From NCBI GenBank assembly GCA_910577565.1, contig CAJTNJ010000004.1:60493-124492 (forward strand): 64,000 nucleotides of DNA. Direction: 5' to 3'. This DNA is from an uncultured Oscillospiraceae bacterium (GTDB lineage: Bacteria > Bacillota > Clostridia > Oscillospirales > Ruminococcaceae). Numbering within the stretch: the first letter of the stretch is position 1; every line of letters starts with the position of its first letter. Under the pieces are notes generated by a model. The model saw nothing but the letters and a program-made list of their open reading frames with translations, was not told where the DNA came from and made no database searches. Below, one piece after another: positions 36,913 through 46,115 of the stretch. Position numbers and translations under genes: made by a program.

Positions 36913-37521
36913 CTATGTTTTGGCTTTTTTAATTACTTTAAGTCTGCCAAACTCTTCACGTTCTTTTTCTTCTAAAGCATCGGATATATATTTTATGGTT
37001 CTTTCAAATTGAGGTATATTTACATTTTTTAGTGCATTGGCGCGTCTTTGAGTTTTTTTGATTTCGTTAGCAAGTCTATATACACTGTTTTCGACTTCGG
37101 CAAGTACAATGCTTATTCTTTTTGCTCTATCAAAGCAAATATAAGCTATATCAAACTGAGAGTTTGTACCGGAAAATCCATAAGCGCCACTGTCAAATTT
37201 AGAGTTTAATGTTACTTTAGGTATTTCCACTCCCATAACACTGCGATATTTTATTTCCAAGCCGGTTTCAACTTCAATACCTTTTGCTATGCTGTCGCAA
37301 ACACCTAAGGTTATATTAGCAGTTTGAAGAGCTTTGTAGGCATGATCAAAAATAGTCTCAATTTCACCTCTTATGGACTTCGCCGTATCTATTAAAGACA
37401 TCATCTCCCTAACTAGGATGTTTCTTTTTCTATCCATTAGGTCAAAGCCCAATTTTGCCAGCATTAGAGACCTTTTGATGTTAATTAAGTTTCCTTTTGT
37501 AGGAAATACTGCAAGAGCCAT
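36913..37521 (-). CDS. ntpD: V/A-type ATPase subunit D (central stalk)
   Basis: Central rotor shaft subunit linking the A3B3 head to the membrane ring. 202 residues, largely two long helices. Its N-terminus begins with the family pattern FPTKGNLINIKRSLMLAKLGFDLMDRKRNIL. The C-terminal helix contains ANEIKKTQRRANALKNVNIP, typical of subunit D. A TAGGAG site precedes the ATG, and the gene lies 11 bp after subunit B. It is the last gene in the operon, followed by a probable terminator. Confidence 0.95.
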   Translation of the reverse strand: MALAVFPTKGNLINIKRSLMLAKLGFDLMDRKRNILVREMMSLIDTAKSIRGEIETIFDHAYKALQTANITLGVCDSIAKGIEVETGLEIKYRSVMGVEIPKVTLNSKFDSGAYGFSGTNSQFDIAYICFDRAKRISIVLAEVENSVYRLANEIKKTQRRANALKNVNIPQFERTIKYISDALEEKEREEFGRLKVIKKAKT

Positions 37522-37532
37522 ACTATTTTCTC

Positions 37533-38948
37533 CTATAAAGTGTTGCTTTTAGTTTTGAAACGCGCCGCTCTGTCCGGATTATATATTTTATCCAAAAGTT
37601 CACTGTCAATTCTATCAAGCTCGTCCTTTGGAAGCAGACAAAGCAAATCCCAGCCTAAGTCTAACGTTTGTTCAATTGTTCTGTCTTCATTCTCGCCTTG
37701 AGTAAGAAATTGAGACTCAAAATTTTTACCAAATGAGAGGTAAGCCTTATCGGTTTCTGAGAGCTCTTCCTCACCAATAACTGATGCCAAAGATCTTGCA
37801 TCTTGCACTTTAGCATAACATGCAAATAGTTGGTTTGCAACTGTTTGGTGATCAAAGCGAGTATATCCTTCTCCAATGCCGTCTTTCATGAGTCGTGAAA
37901 GGGAAGGGAGCACCGATATTGGTGGATAAACACCTTGTTGAGACAGATCTTTTGATAAAACTATTTGGCCTTCGGTAATATAGCCTGTGAGGTCTGGTAT
38001 TGGGTTTGTAATATCACCATTTGGCATGGTTAATATAGGAATTTGTGTAACAGAGCCGCTTGATCCTTTTATTACGCCGGCTCTTTCATATAGTTGAGCG
38101 AAGTCGGAATAAAGATATCCGGGATATCCTTTTCTTCCAGGAATTTCACCTTTTGATGAAGAAAACTCTCTGACAGCTTCTGCGTATGAAGTCATGTCAG
38201 TTAATATTACAAGCACGTGCATATTTTTTTCATAAGCCAGATATTCGGCTGCTGTCAAAGCACATCTTGGAGTTAAAATTCTTTCAATGATTGGATCGTT
38301 TGAGAGGTTTGTAAACATAACAACGTGCTCTAAAACACCGCTTTCTTCAAATTTAGTTTTAAAGTAATCAGCAACATCGTTTTTTACACCTATGGCAGCA
38401 AACACTATGCAAAATTTATTGTCACCTTCTTTATTGGCTATTTTTGCTTGCCTAACTATTTGAACCGCTAATCTATTATGTGGCAAGCCGGAGTCTGAGA
38501 AGATAGGTAGCTTTTGACCTCTTATAAGTGTAGTTAAAGCATCAATTGATGATATGCCGGTTCTAATATAGTTTCTTGGATAACTTCTTGAGACAGGATT
38601 AATTGCAGATCCATTAATGTCGGCAAACTTTTCGGAAAATATATCTCCTAAGCCATCAATGGGTTTTCCGGCACCATTAAATATGCGTCCGAGCAGCTCT
38701 AATGATAGAGGTATTTTAAGTGGCTTTCCAGTAAAATGAGTAGTTGAGTTTTCCATTGAAAGCTCATTTGTACCTTCAAATACCTGTATTATTACGCGTT
38801 TACCTTCTATTTGGACTATGCGTCCTTGTCTTCTGTCGCCGTTTTGTAGGTGTATTTCTACAAGTTCGTCAAATCCGGCGTTTTCTACATCATCAAGAAC
38901 GATTAATGGGCCGTTTATTTCTTTTAATCCTATGTGATGAAGTGCCAT
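37533..38948 (-). CDS. ntpB: V/A-type ATPase subunit B
   Basis: Non-catalytic nucleotide-site subunit of the A3B3 hexamer. 471 residues. It has no intact P-loop, as expected: the equivalent region reads FSDSGLPHNRLAVQI. Family motifs include the LGRIFNGAGKPIDGLG segment, the LTDMTSYAEAVREFSSSKGEIPGRKGYPGYLYSDFA block (quoted in part as the ISL-type signature) and the C-terminal EEELSETDKAYL. It lies between subunit A (51 bp gap) and D (11 bp gap). Confidence 0.96.
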   Translation of the reverse strand: MALHHIGLKEINGPLIVLDDVENAGFDELVEIHLQNGDRRQGRIVQIEGKRVIIQVFEGTNELSMENSTTHFTGKPLKIPLSLELLGRIFNGAGKPIDGLGDIFSEKFADINGSAINPVSRSYPRNYIRTGISSIDALTTLIRGQKLPIFSDSGLPHNRLAVQIVRQAKIANKEGDNKFCIVFAAIGVKNDVADYFKTKFEESGVLEHVVMFTNLSNDPIIERILTPRCALTAAEYLAYEKNMHVLVILTDMTSYAEAVREFSSSKGEIPGRKGYPGYLYSDFAQLYERAGVIKGSSGSVTQIPILTMPNGDITNPIPDLTGYITEGQIVLSKDLSQQGVYPPISVLPSLSRLMKDGIGEGYTRFDHQTVANQLFACYAKVQDARSLASVIGEEELSETDKAYLSFGKNFESQFLTQGENEDRTIEQTLDLGWDLLCLLPKDELDRIDSELLDKIYNPDRAARFKTKSNTL

Positions 38949-38999
38949 GGTGTCTTTGTCTCCAATCTGTTAATTTCCAGATAATATGATATTTAAATA

Positions 39000-40760
39000 T
39001 TAGCTGTTTAATTTATCTGTCATAAACGAATCAATATCTTCATAGTAACTGTTAAACTTATCAATATCATCATTAGGGATATCGTATTTTATCCTGGATA
39101 GTTTAGCAAATATACCACTTTCGACTAACACAGAAAAGGGTATGTTATTTGCTATCAATTTACATGCATTATCATAAAAATAAATGATAATTTTTATCAT
39201 TTGCCTTTGTTTTTCAAGGGTAACATAAGCATCATCTTTGTGGAAAGCATTTTGTTGTAAAAAGCCAACTCTGATTACTTTAGCGGTTTCTATTATAAGC
39301 TTTTGATCATCAGGTAGGACATCAGCGCCAATAAGCTTTACAATTTCCATGAGATTTGCTTCTTCAGCAAGTATGGTTGAGATTCGTTGTTTTATTTCTA
39401 AAAAGTCTTCTCCAACTTCATTATCATAGTAGTTTTTAAGGTCTTCATAATACTCGCTGTAACTTGTCATCCAGTTTATAGCAGGGTAGTGCCTTGCATA
39501 AGCAAGTGCTTTGTCAAGAGCCCAGAAACATCTAACAAATCTTTTTGTATTTTGTGTAACAGGTTCAGAAAAGTCAGAACCCTGTGGTGAAACGGCGCCT
39601 ATTATTGTAACAGAGCCTTCATTTCCAGAAAGAGTTTCCATATATCCTGCGCGTTCATAAAACTGCGACAACCTAGAAGGTAAATAGGCAGGGAAGCCTT
39701 CTTCAGCAGGCATTTCTTCAAGCCTTCCTGATATCTCTCTTAGAGCTTCCGCCCAGCGTGAAGTTGAGTCAGCCATTATAGCAACATGATATCCCATGTC
39801 TCGATAATATTCCGCAATTGTTATGCCTGTGTAAATAGACGCCTCCCTTGCTGCAACAGGCATGTTGGAAGTGTTTGCAATAAGAGTTGTTCTATTAGTT
39901 AGTGCGTTCCCTGTGCGCGGATCTATCAATTCGGAAAACTCTTCAAGGACCTGCGTCATCTCGTTTCCACGCTCGCCGCAACCTATATAAACTATCATGT
40001 CAGCGTCTGACCACTTAGCAAGCGAGTGCTGTGTCATAGTTTTTCCGGTGCCAAATCCTCCAGGAATTGCAGCCGTTCCACCTTTTGCGATAGGGAAAAT
40101 AGTGTCTATTATACGCTGTCCTGTAATGAGCGGTTTTGAAATTGAAAGACGTTCTTTAACAGGCCTTGCTACACGAATTGGCCATTTTTGACAAAGTGTA
40201 AGATTGTGCAGTTTGTTGTTTTCATCTTCAATTACAACTACAACATCTTCTACTTTATATTTACCGTTGGGTTTTATTTCTTTGACAACGCCGCCTTTTT
40301 TTAGTAGTGGTGAGAGCATGCATTTGTGAGTTATCATCGGTGTTTCGGGGCAGGTAGCATAAATTTCACCCGGGTTTAATATATCCCCAACTTTTACGGT
40401 AATTGTCACATCATAGGTTTTAGTTTGATTAAGCGCTGGAATATCCGAACCAATTCCTATAAAGGCGCCTTCAGTTTTTGCCATATCTAAAAGTGGTCGC
40501 TCAATTCCATCAAATATATTTGAAAGGATACCGGGGCCAAGAGTAGCAGACAATGGAGCTCCGGTTGAATAGACAGGTTCTCCAGGTTTCAATCCTGTTG
40601 TGCTTTCATAAACCTGAATAGTAGTTTCATCTTCATTGATTGAAATGACTTCTCCTATAATTTTATTCTTACCTACATATACCATTTCTGTCATTAAAAA
40701 ATCCTTGGCATTTTTTACTTTAATGATAGGACCATTTATGGAGAAAATTTTATTACTCAA
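39000..40760 (-). CDS. ntpA: V/A-type ATPase catalytic subunit A
   Basis: Catalytic ATP-hydrolysing or ATP-synthesising subunit. 586 residues. The P-loop GGFGTGKT is near 235, followed by the catalytic GCGERGNEM and MADSTSRWAEALREIS, plus the non-homologous bulge typical of A subunits (about 110-200) with NPGEIYATCPE. The start is a TTG (complement of 40758-40760) behind GAGGTGA; no in-frame ATG lies at this position. It follows subunit E by 16 bp. Confidence 0.96.
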   Translation of the reverse strand: MSNKIFSINGPIIKVKNAKDFLMTEMVYVGKNKIIGEVISINEDETTIQVYESTTGLKPGEPVYSTGAPLSATLGPGILSNIFDGIERPLLDMAKTEGAFIGIGSDIPALNQTKTYDVTITVKVGDILNPGEIYATCPETPMITHKCMLSPLLKKGGVVKEIKPNGKYKVEDVVVVIEDENNKLHNLTLCQKWPIRVARPVKERLSISKPLITGQRIIDTIFPIAKGGTAAIPGGFGTGKTMTQHSLAKWSDADMIVYIGCGERGNEMTQVLEEFSELIDPRTGNALTNRTTLIANTSNMPVAAREASIYTGITIAEYYRDMGYHVAIMADSTSRWAEALREISGRLEEMPAEEGFPAYLPSRLSQFYERAGYMETLSGNEGSVTIIGAVSPQGSDFSEPVTQNTKRFVRCFWALDKALAYARHYPAINWMTSYSEYYEDLKNYYDNEVGEDFLEIKQRISTILAEEANLMEIVKLIGADVLPDDQKLIIETAKVIRVGFLQQNAFHKDDAYVTLEKQRQMIKIIIYFYDNACKLIANNIPFSVLVESGIFAKLSRIKYDIPNDDIDKFNSYYEDIDSFMTDKLNS

Positions 40761-40776
40761 ATCACATCACCTCATT

Positions 40777-41376
40777 TCAATCATTTATTATTGTTAGCAT
40801 AGAAGTTTTGTAAAAATACTTTCGTTCGCTGTCAAGTTTACTTGCAATTGTTTCATCAAGCATAAGATTGCATTTTTCATCGATAAGATTAAATCCGCCA
40901 AACTGATTTTCATCATCAACTTCAACTTTTGATATACCAGGTAGTTCAAGAAGCTCTTCTTTTAATTTCAAATCTTCTTTTCTAATTTTAATTTTGGCAT
41001 TATCGCAAACAAAATCTGAAGATGACTTTTTGACAAGATTCAATAAATATTCTTTATACTTATCCGAATTTATAAAATTAATTATTTCTTGTTCACACTG
41101 CTTGAATAGTTTATTTACCAGTTCATTTCTAAAAACAAGAGTTTCTTTTTTGAGTTCAAGGCTTTTTTTAGTGATTTTGCGGCTATATTTCCACTTTATA
41201 TCGCGTACTTTATTTTGCATGTAATTAAATATTTTATCATAATTTTGATTTTTGATATTTTCTAATTCCGTTTGCTCATATTTTAAAGCATCTGATTTCA
41301 TCTGTGCAATTTTTTTATCTGCATCATTCAAAACAGATTCTTTAAAGCGCAAAAGCTTTTGCTCATCATAAGCCAT
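40777..41376 (-). CDS. ntpE: V/A-type ATPase subunit E (peripheral stalk)
   Basis: Peripheral-stalk subunit that pairs with the short coiled-coil subunit (45314-45622) to hold the head against rotation. 199 residues. The first half is a long charged helix (DADKKIAQMKSDALKYEQTE) and the second half a mixed alpha/beta head domain. Sequence identity in this family is low; the call rests on the coiled-coil-then-globular form, the length and the position between subunits F and A. Confidence 0.85.
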   Translation of the reverse strand: MAYDEQKLLRFKESVLNDADKKIAQMKSDALKYEQTELENIKNQNYDKIFNYMQNKVRDIKWKYSRKITKKSLELKKETLVFRNELVNKLFKQCEQEIINFINSDKYKEYLLNLVKKSSSDFVCDNAKIKIRKEDLKLKEELLELPGISKVEVDDENQFGGFNLIDEKCNLMLDETIASKLDSERKYFYKTSMLTIIND

Positions 41377-41395
41377 ATATACACACTCTTCTCAT

Positions 41396-41704
41396 TTATA
41401 TTTTTACACCGATTGATTTGCGAACATATTCAGTGATTGTTTCACTTATTTTTGCATCGCCATGGCGGTCTGGAATTTCCACAACAAGTGGATATTTTGA
41501 ATGAAGCTTTATATTATAAATCTTATCTGGACATAAATTCATAAGCTTAGGAGAAACGAGAACCAAGCCAATTTCTTTATCATTGCAAGCTTTGTTAAGA
41601 GCTTCGTCAACTTCTTCTGAGGTATGAACTACTACTCCTTCAATACCAGCGAGTCTCATACCAATTTGTGTGTCAATATTATCACTAATGCAAAAAAACT
41701 TCAT
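41396..41704 (-). CDS. ntpG: V/A-type ATPase subunit F
   Basis: Small rotor subunit that binds subunit D (called NtpG in Enterococcus hirae). 102 residues from the ATG at 41704, which has an AGGA site 10 bp upstream. The GTG three codons earlier would consume that site. It shows the CheY-like alternating fold: MKFFCISDNIDTQIGMRLAGIEG, then IGLVLVSPKLMNL, and a C-terminal helix with ITEYVRKSIGV. It lies between subunits K and E. Confidence 0.9.
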   Translation of the reverse strand: MKFFCISDNIDTQIGMRLAGIEGVVVHTSEEVDEALNKACNDKEIGLVLVSPKLMNLCPDKIYNIKLHSKYPLVVEIPDRHGDAKISETITEYVRKSIGVKI

Positions 41705-41734
41705 AACAATCACATCCTAAAAGAATCTGCTAAC

Positions 41735-42178
41735 TTATGATTGTGTAAATAATATAAGGAATGATATAACAAGTCCGTAAATAGCGATACCCTCGCCAAG
41801 AACAACGAATATCATTGCTTTTCCGAAGGCTTTTGGATCCTCACTGCAAGCGCCTATAGCAGCCGGAGATCCGCATCCAACACCTATTCCTGCCCCGATT
41901 GAAGCAAGTCCGGTTGAAAGGGCTGCACCTATATATTTAAGTCCATCATTCATTGAAGCGGCAGATTGAGCTTCTTTAGTAGCTTCTGCAGCTGAAACCA
42001 TGCCGGTTGTTATCATCAAAACAACCATTAAAAGCATAACTCCAAAAAACAAACAAAGGTGAAGAATAAAGCGATTTTTTGCAGTTGTACCAGTTTTTGC
42101 ATTTGTTAGAATAGGAACTATTGGAATTGTGGTTAGACCTATTGCAATTAGTGGTAATAAAAATAATAAAGCATTCAT
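41735..42178 (-). CDS. ntpK: V/A-type ATPase rotor-ring subunit K
   Basis: Proteolipid that forms the ion-translocating ring. The start is the ATG at 42178 (147 residues), with TTGGAGG 8 bp upstream; a reading from the TTG at 42193 would translate the ribosome site. There are four hydrophobic helices: 1-23, 34-60, about 78-105 (glycine-rich, STGLASIGAGIGVGCGS) and about 118-147. The ion-site glutamate is in VVLGEGIAIYGL. The usual Na+-ligand glutamine of the GxGxGQG motif is valine here, and a glycine follows the glutamate, so proton coupling seems more likely than sodium. That is inference. Confidence 0.93.
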   Translation of the reverse strand: MNALLFLLPLIAIGLTTIPIVPILTNAKTGTTAKNRFILHLCLFFGVMLLMVVLMITTGMVSAAEATKEAQSAASMNDGLKYIGAALSTGLASIGAGIGVGCGSPAAIGACSEDPKAFGKAMIFVVLGEGIAIYGLVISFLILFTQS

Positions 42179-42244
42179 GATTAAATCCTCCAATAATTAG
42201 GTTTTTATATTTTTAAATCCAGGCATAGCCTATTTTTAAACAAA

Positions 42245-44200
42245 TTATTTTTTCTTTGTTTTGCTGCTTTCAAAAACAACTTTAGCCGGCTTGAACGGTT
42301 TACCCTCAGATTTATAAAATCTACTGAACATTTCATAATATACAAGTCTTAAAACTTGAATTGAAACAATCAAACCTTCAAAGCCCATTACAAAAACGTT
42401 ACCTATAACAATTACGAAAGGGCTTCCGAAACTTCCTGCCATGTGTGCAAACTTCATCACAACTAACATTAAAGCAGCATGGCTTAGCACAAGTCCACCC
42501 ACACGCAAAAAAGATAATGTGTTTGTGCAATAGCTAAGAAGTATGTCCACCATTTCAAAAATGGCATTAACTGGACTAAACTTTTCCTTTTTTGCATTTC
42601 TTTGTTTGATGTGATTTTGAATTAAATTTGATAGTGGTTCACTAAAGAAAATCAAAATTAGCGGAACTATAATTACTAATATTAAAAATATGGGGTTAAA
42701 TATATTAACGTCTAATGCCATTAAAAGGACAATCGCAAGAGCTAATCCTCCATACATAACCAAACCGGCTAGGCCGTTATTTGAGAATATCGCATTTCCA
42801 ATATGTTTGTTTTTAATATTAATAAATATGTTCATTAACATGGAAATTAAAATTAATAATATACCAATGCCAAGCGAGAATATTAACATATTCATTGAGC
42901 TTGACGGATTTAAAACATCAATAGGGAACAAAGAACCAAGACCTAACATTTGCCAAAACTCTTTAAATTGGTTTTCAAAGCCAAAGAACGACCCATACAT
43001 AACACCCACTATCATGCTGCAAACTCCGCAGCGGGTAAGTATTAGACCAAGCATCATTTTTTTAAATTTCCAAATAAGCAATCCAACTATGAATATGCAA
43101 ATTCCTTGGCCTACGTCGCCGAACATTATTCCAAACAATATGCTGTATATTAAACCGATATAACTTGACGGATTAATGTCTCCATACTGTGGCAACCCAT
43201 ATGTTGTTACATACATTTCAAACGGTCTGAATAACCAACATGTTTTTAATTTGACAGGCGGCGTTAATTCTTTGTTTGCGTCGGCAGAAAGGCTTTCAAT
43301 GATAACACCAGACATATCATCAAATATTTCTATGAATTCATTAAGATTCTCTTTTGGGACAAATCCGTTTAAATAGAATTTTTTATTTCCAATTACCGCA
43401 TATCTTCTATATGCAAAAGAATCATGTAACATTTTAATTTTGGAGTATATAAGAAGAAGTTTATAAGTATATTTTTGTTTATAGTTTTCTAAATCAGACT
43501 TTATATTTTGTAAAGATTTTTTCTCTCTTTTTATTTTATGTTTTATATTTTCTATTGCAAGCTGAGGTGTTCCATGAACATAATCGGGTATGCAATATTC
43601 TTCAAAATACATATCATTAAAATATTTATCTGTTTCGCTTAAGTGTTTGTTAGGGGTAACATAAATGCCCCAACAATAGTCTTTATCTTCATCAAGAGGC
43701 AAGAAAAAAAAGATTTTTTCTTTAAAATAACTAAGTTTTATATAGCTATCAATAGGAAGTCTTCCAAAACGAGCGGTTATATAATTAGAAGTAAGAATAT
43801 CATCGATTTTAGTATTTAATTTCATCATGTGTTTAATTTCGACTAGTGATTTTTCTCTAAGGTTAATTACGCTCTCAAGGCGGGAAACTTCTTTGGAATC
43901 ATTGTTAACTTTATAGAAAATATCGTTTATAAACGCTTCTATTTCCTCTATGCTCATTTTTAAATAGGAATAATCATTAAATTTTTTTGGAATATTCAAT
44001 TTTTGCAGCAGATCATCTGTTTTTTGCAGCAAATTTACATATGGATTTTGTTCGTTAACATGCTCAAAACCTTCGGCCTTTGATTTATTGGTAACATTTT
44101 CCGGATGAAATAGCTCACAGTTAGCAATTCTAATTAAAGTTTCATCCAAATCTGACAGTTTTCCTATTATATTAACCAAAGACATGGTTTCTATAGGCAT
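42245..44200 (-). CDS. ntpI: V/A-type ATPase subunit I (stator a-subunit)
   Basis: Membrane stator that carries the two ion half-channels next to the K ring. 651 residues. The N-terminal cytoplasmic half (about 1-335) is coiled coil and alpha/beta. The C-terminal half has about seven membrane helices. Typical motifs include YGDINPSSYIGLIYSILFGIMFGDVGQG and, near the C-terminus, LSFLRVGGLVLSHAAL, with the essential arginine of the channel. The ATG follows AAGGAGATG. Lengths and motifs fit the family. It lies between subunits C (13 bp) and K. Confidence 0.95.
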   Translation of the reverse strand: MPIETMSLVNIIGKLSDLDETLIRIANCELFHPENVTNKSKAEGFEHVNEQNPYVNLLQKTDDLLQKLNIPKKFNDYSYLKMSIEEIEAFINDIFYKVNNDSKEVSRLESVINLREKSLVEIKHMMKLNTKIDDILTSNYITARFGRLPIDSYIKLSYFKEKIFFFLPLDEDKDYCWGIYVTPNKHLSETDKYFNDMYFEEYCIPDYVHGTPQLAIENIKHKIKREKKSLQNIKSDLENYKQKYTYKLLLIYSKIKMLHDSFAYRRYAVIGNKKFYLNGFVPKENLNEFIEIFDDMSGVIIESLSADANKELTPPVKLKTCWLFRPFEMYVTTYGLPQYGDINPSSYIGLIYSILFGIMFGDVGQGICIFIVGLLIWKFKKMMLGLILTRCGVCSMIVGVMYGSFFGFENQFKEFWQMLGLGSLFPIDVLNPSSSMNMLIFSLGIGILLILISMLMNIFINIKNKHIGNAIFSNNGLAGLVMYGGLALAIVLLMALDVNIFNPIFLILVIIVPLILIFFSEPLSNLIQNHIKQRNAKKEKFSPVNAIFEMVDILLSYCTNTLSFLRVGGLVLSHAALMLVVMKFAHMAGSFGSPFVIVIGNVFVMGFEGLIVSIQVLRLVYYEMFSRFYKSEGKPFKPAKVVFESSKTKKK

Positions 44201-44213
44201 AAATTACATCTCC

Positions 44214-45266
44214 TTATCTTACAAGTAAATCTTCAATTTCGCCTGAAGGTAACTTATATCTAACGCCTTCTATGATATAAATGAGATTTGAAATTTCAAT
44301 TTGAGATAATGTATAAAAAGCGTAAAATACAGTTGATACATTTTTAGAAATATGCAGGTAGTTTTTGCAAATTCTATAGTTAAGTCTTGAAGCATAACTT
44401 TCTATATAAAAATTTTCATTTTTAGCTACTTTGTTAATTATATTTTTTGAAACAAACAAATTTTTAAGCAAATTAATTACTTGTTCATCTGTTGTAGTAG
44501 AAATTATTTCATCAATTTTTTCTTTACTTAATAGTTTATAAAAGGGGAATATTCTCTGCTTGATTTTTTTTGGATCATCCTTAAATAGCACTTTTGAACG
44601 ATATATGCTGCATATATTTAAATGATCGAGTCTTATGCCAAAAACGCGCCTAAGCTCTAACCTTTCCGTTCCTTTAGTATGCCTGCGGACAAGGTTGAAT
44701 AAACGCTTAAAGAACCGTTCATATAGATAATGTTCACACCCAACGTAGTTTATATGAGGTTCTTCTTTAGTTGGTTTAAACTTTATGAGTATTTCATAAT
44801 AGTCGGTACCTCGGAGAAAATTCAACAATTCATCATAGCTTCTAACTTTTGCAAGGCCCAAAAGATCGATATGGCACCTTGATATCAAAAATCCTGGGAG
44901 AGATACGATAAAATCTTTTGGGCTATCGGCTTTTAAAAGAAGAATCATGCGTAAAATTTCTTGAAGTTCAAATTCTTCTATAATAAGATGAAACAAGTTG
45001 TCCTCAGTTTTATTTAAATAGTGATATAGTCGTGCATAATTATTGAACGCTTCTTTTTGAAGCAATACCTCAAGCTGTCCACGATGAATAGTGACTTCAT
45101 TTATATTTTCAAGAGCTTTTGAATATATGGTATTAGTTTTTAAATATGTTGCGATTTCCGGAACGCTCTTACATTTAACAAGGTCGTCATATTGTTCATT
45201 AGTTAGCCTTTTTCCATATAAAGCACGCGATTTTGCAATAACTGCGTTGTTTGAAGCAATACTCAT
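44214..45266 (-). CDS. ntpC: V/A-type ATPase subunit C
   Basis: Funnel-shaped adaptor that seats the central stalk on the K ring (AC39/d-type). 350 residues from the ATG at 45266. An ATG three codons upstream overlaps the AAAGGA ribosome site and is less likely. The protein is all-helical, with the three-fold repeated pattern typical of the family; ASNNAVIAKSRALYGKRL at the start and YRSKVLFKDDPKKIKQ in the middle are recognisable. It is second in the operon, before subunit I. Confidence 0.9.
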   Translation of the reverse strand: MSIASNNAVIAKSRALYGKRLTNEQYDDLVKCKSVPEIATYLKTNTIYSKALENINEVTIHRGQLEVLLQKEAFNNYARLYHYLNKTEDNLFHLIIEEFELQEILRMILLLKADSPKDFIVSLPGFLISRCHIDLLGLAKVRSYDELLNFLRGTDYYEILIKFKPTKEEPHINYVGCEHYLYERFFKRLFNLVRRHTKGTERLELRRVFGIRLDHLNICSIYRSKVLFKDDPKKIKQRIFPFYKLLSKEKIDEIISTTTDEQVINLLKNLFVSKNIINKVAKNENFYIESYASRLNYRICKNYLHISKNVSTVFYAFYTLSQIEISNLIYIIEGVRYKLPSGEIEDLLVR

Positions 45267-45313
45267 CTTAACCATCCTTTGTTTAGTTACTCATTCTAAA
45301 AGGAAGTCATATC

Positions 45314-45622
45314 TTAAGATAATATTCGATTTACTATATCATTAACACGTTTTTCACAATGTTCGTCATATATATTTTGGAGTTTTTTAATGTATTCTTT
45401 TTGTTGTTTTTCAAGCTTAAGGATTTCTTCTTCAGAATTTTTAATTTCATTCTCTTCTAGATCGCATAATCGCTTATCGGCTTTTTTTTGCATATTATTA
45501 ATTATTTCTTGCTTATGGTCATTGACTTGTTTGAGAAATTTATCATTTTCTTCTTCTGCAGTTTTAATTTTCTCTTGTGCAATTTTATCAATTTCTAAAA
45601 TTTTATTTAATAATTCATCCAT
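45314..45622 (-). CDS. V/A-type ATPase peripheral-stalk coiled-coil subunit (G/H)
   Basis: 102 residues, nearly all charged heptad-like helix (KTAEEENDKFLKQVNDHKQE). This is the partner of subunit E in the peripheral stalk, named H, G or F in different species. Low-complexity coiled coils cannot be assigned by sequence alone; first position in the operon and size make the call. It lies about 43 bp downstream of the operon promoter -10 and 47 bp before subunit C. Confidence 0.78.
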   Translation of the reverse strand: MDELLNKILEIDKIAQEKIKTAEEENDKFLKQVNDHKQEIINNMQKKADKRLCDLEENEIKNSEEEILKLEKQQKEYIKKLQNIYDEHCEKRVNDIVNRILS

Positions 45623-45664
45623 AGAATGTACCTCAATTTTATAGAAATTTGTAGAATATAATGT

Positions 45665-45693
45665 ATTTTACCACACTTTATTTGTTAAAACAA
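45665..45693 (-). promoter_or_regulatory. Promoter of the V/A-ATPase operon
   Basis: Minus strand TTGTTT (45688-45693), a 17 bp spacer and TAAAAT (45665-45670), with TGG immediately before the -10 (extended). It lies 43 bp upstream of the first start codon. Confidence 0.6.
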
Positions 45694-45699
45694 GAATTA

Positions 45700-46110
45700 A
45701 AATAATATAAATTAGTGTTAGGTGTAGATAAATTAAACAAGACAAGAAATAAAAAAATATGATTCTTTGGTAAGATATAAATGTTAAAAATTTAAAAAGT
45801 AAGATAGATCTAATTTTTAAGGGGAAAAGATATAGATATCATAATATAAATATATAAGCAAATTGGAGTATATTTTCAAAAATTCTATGTAATAAAGTTT
45901 CTATAACTTTATATTTTATTTAATATGCTTTTTAAATATCAGTGATGAAATTTTAATTAGACAACTATAATAGTTCCAGTAAAAACCTAAACAAGCTGAG
46001 ATTTGTCAAAATTTTTAACAAACATTCTCTAACTTGCTGCAATGTGAAAGCATATTGTCATAAATCAGCCTTTGTTACTTTTAAATTATTATAATAAATA
46101 AAGCTTAACA
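45700..46110. other. Non-coding gap between PFL gene and V-ATPase operon
   Basis: About 410 bp of AT-rich sequence. I found no open frame, no clear terminator for the 46116 gene and no RNA motif I can name. Confidence 0.45.
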
Positions 46111-46115
46111 TCCAG

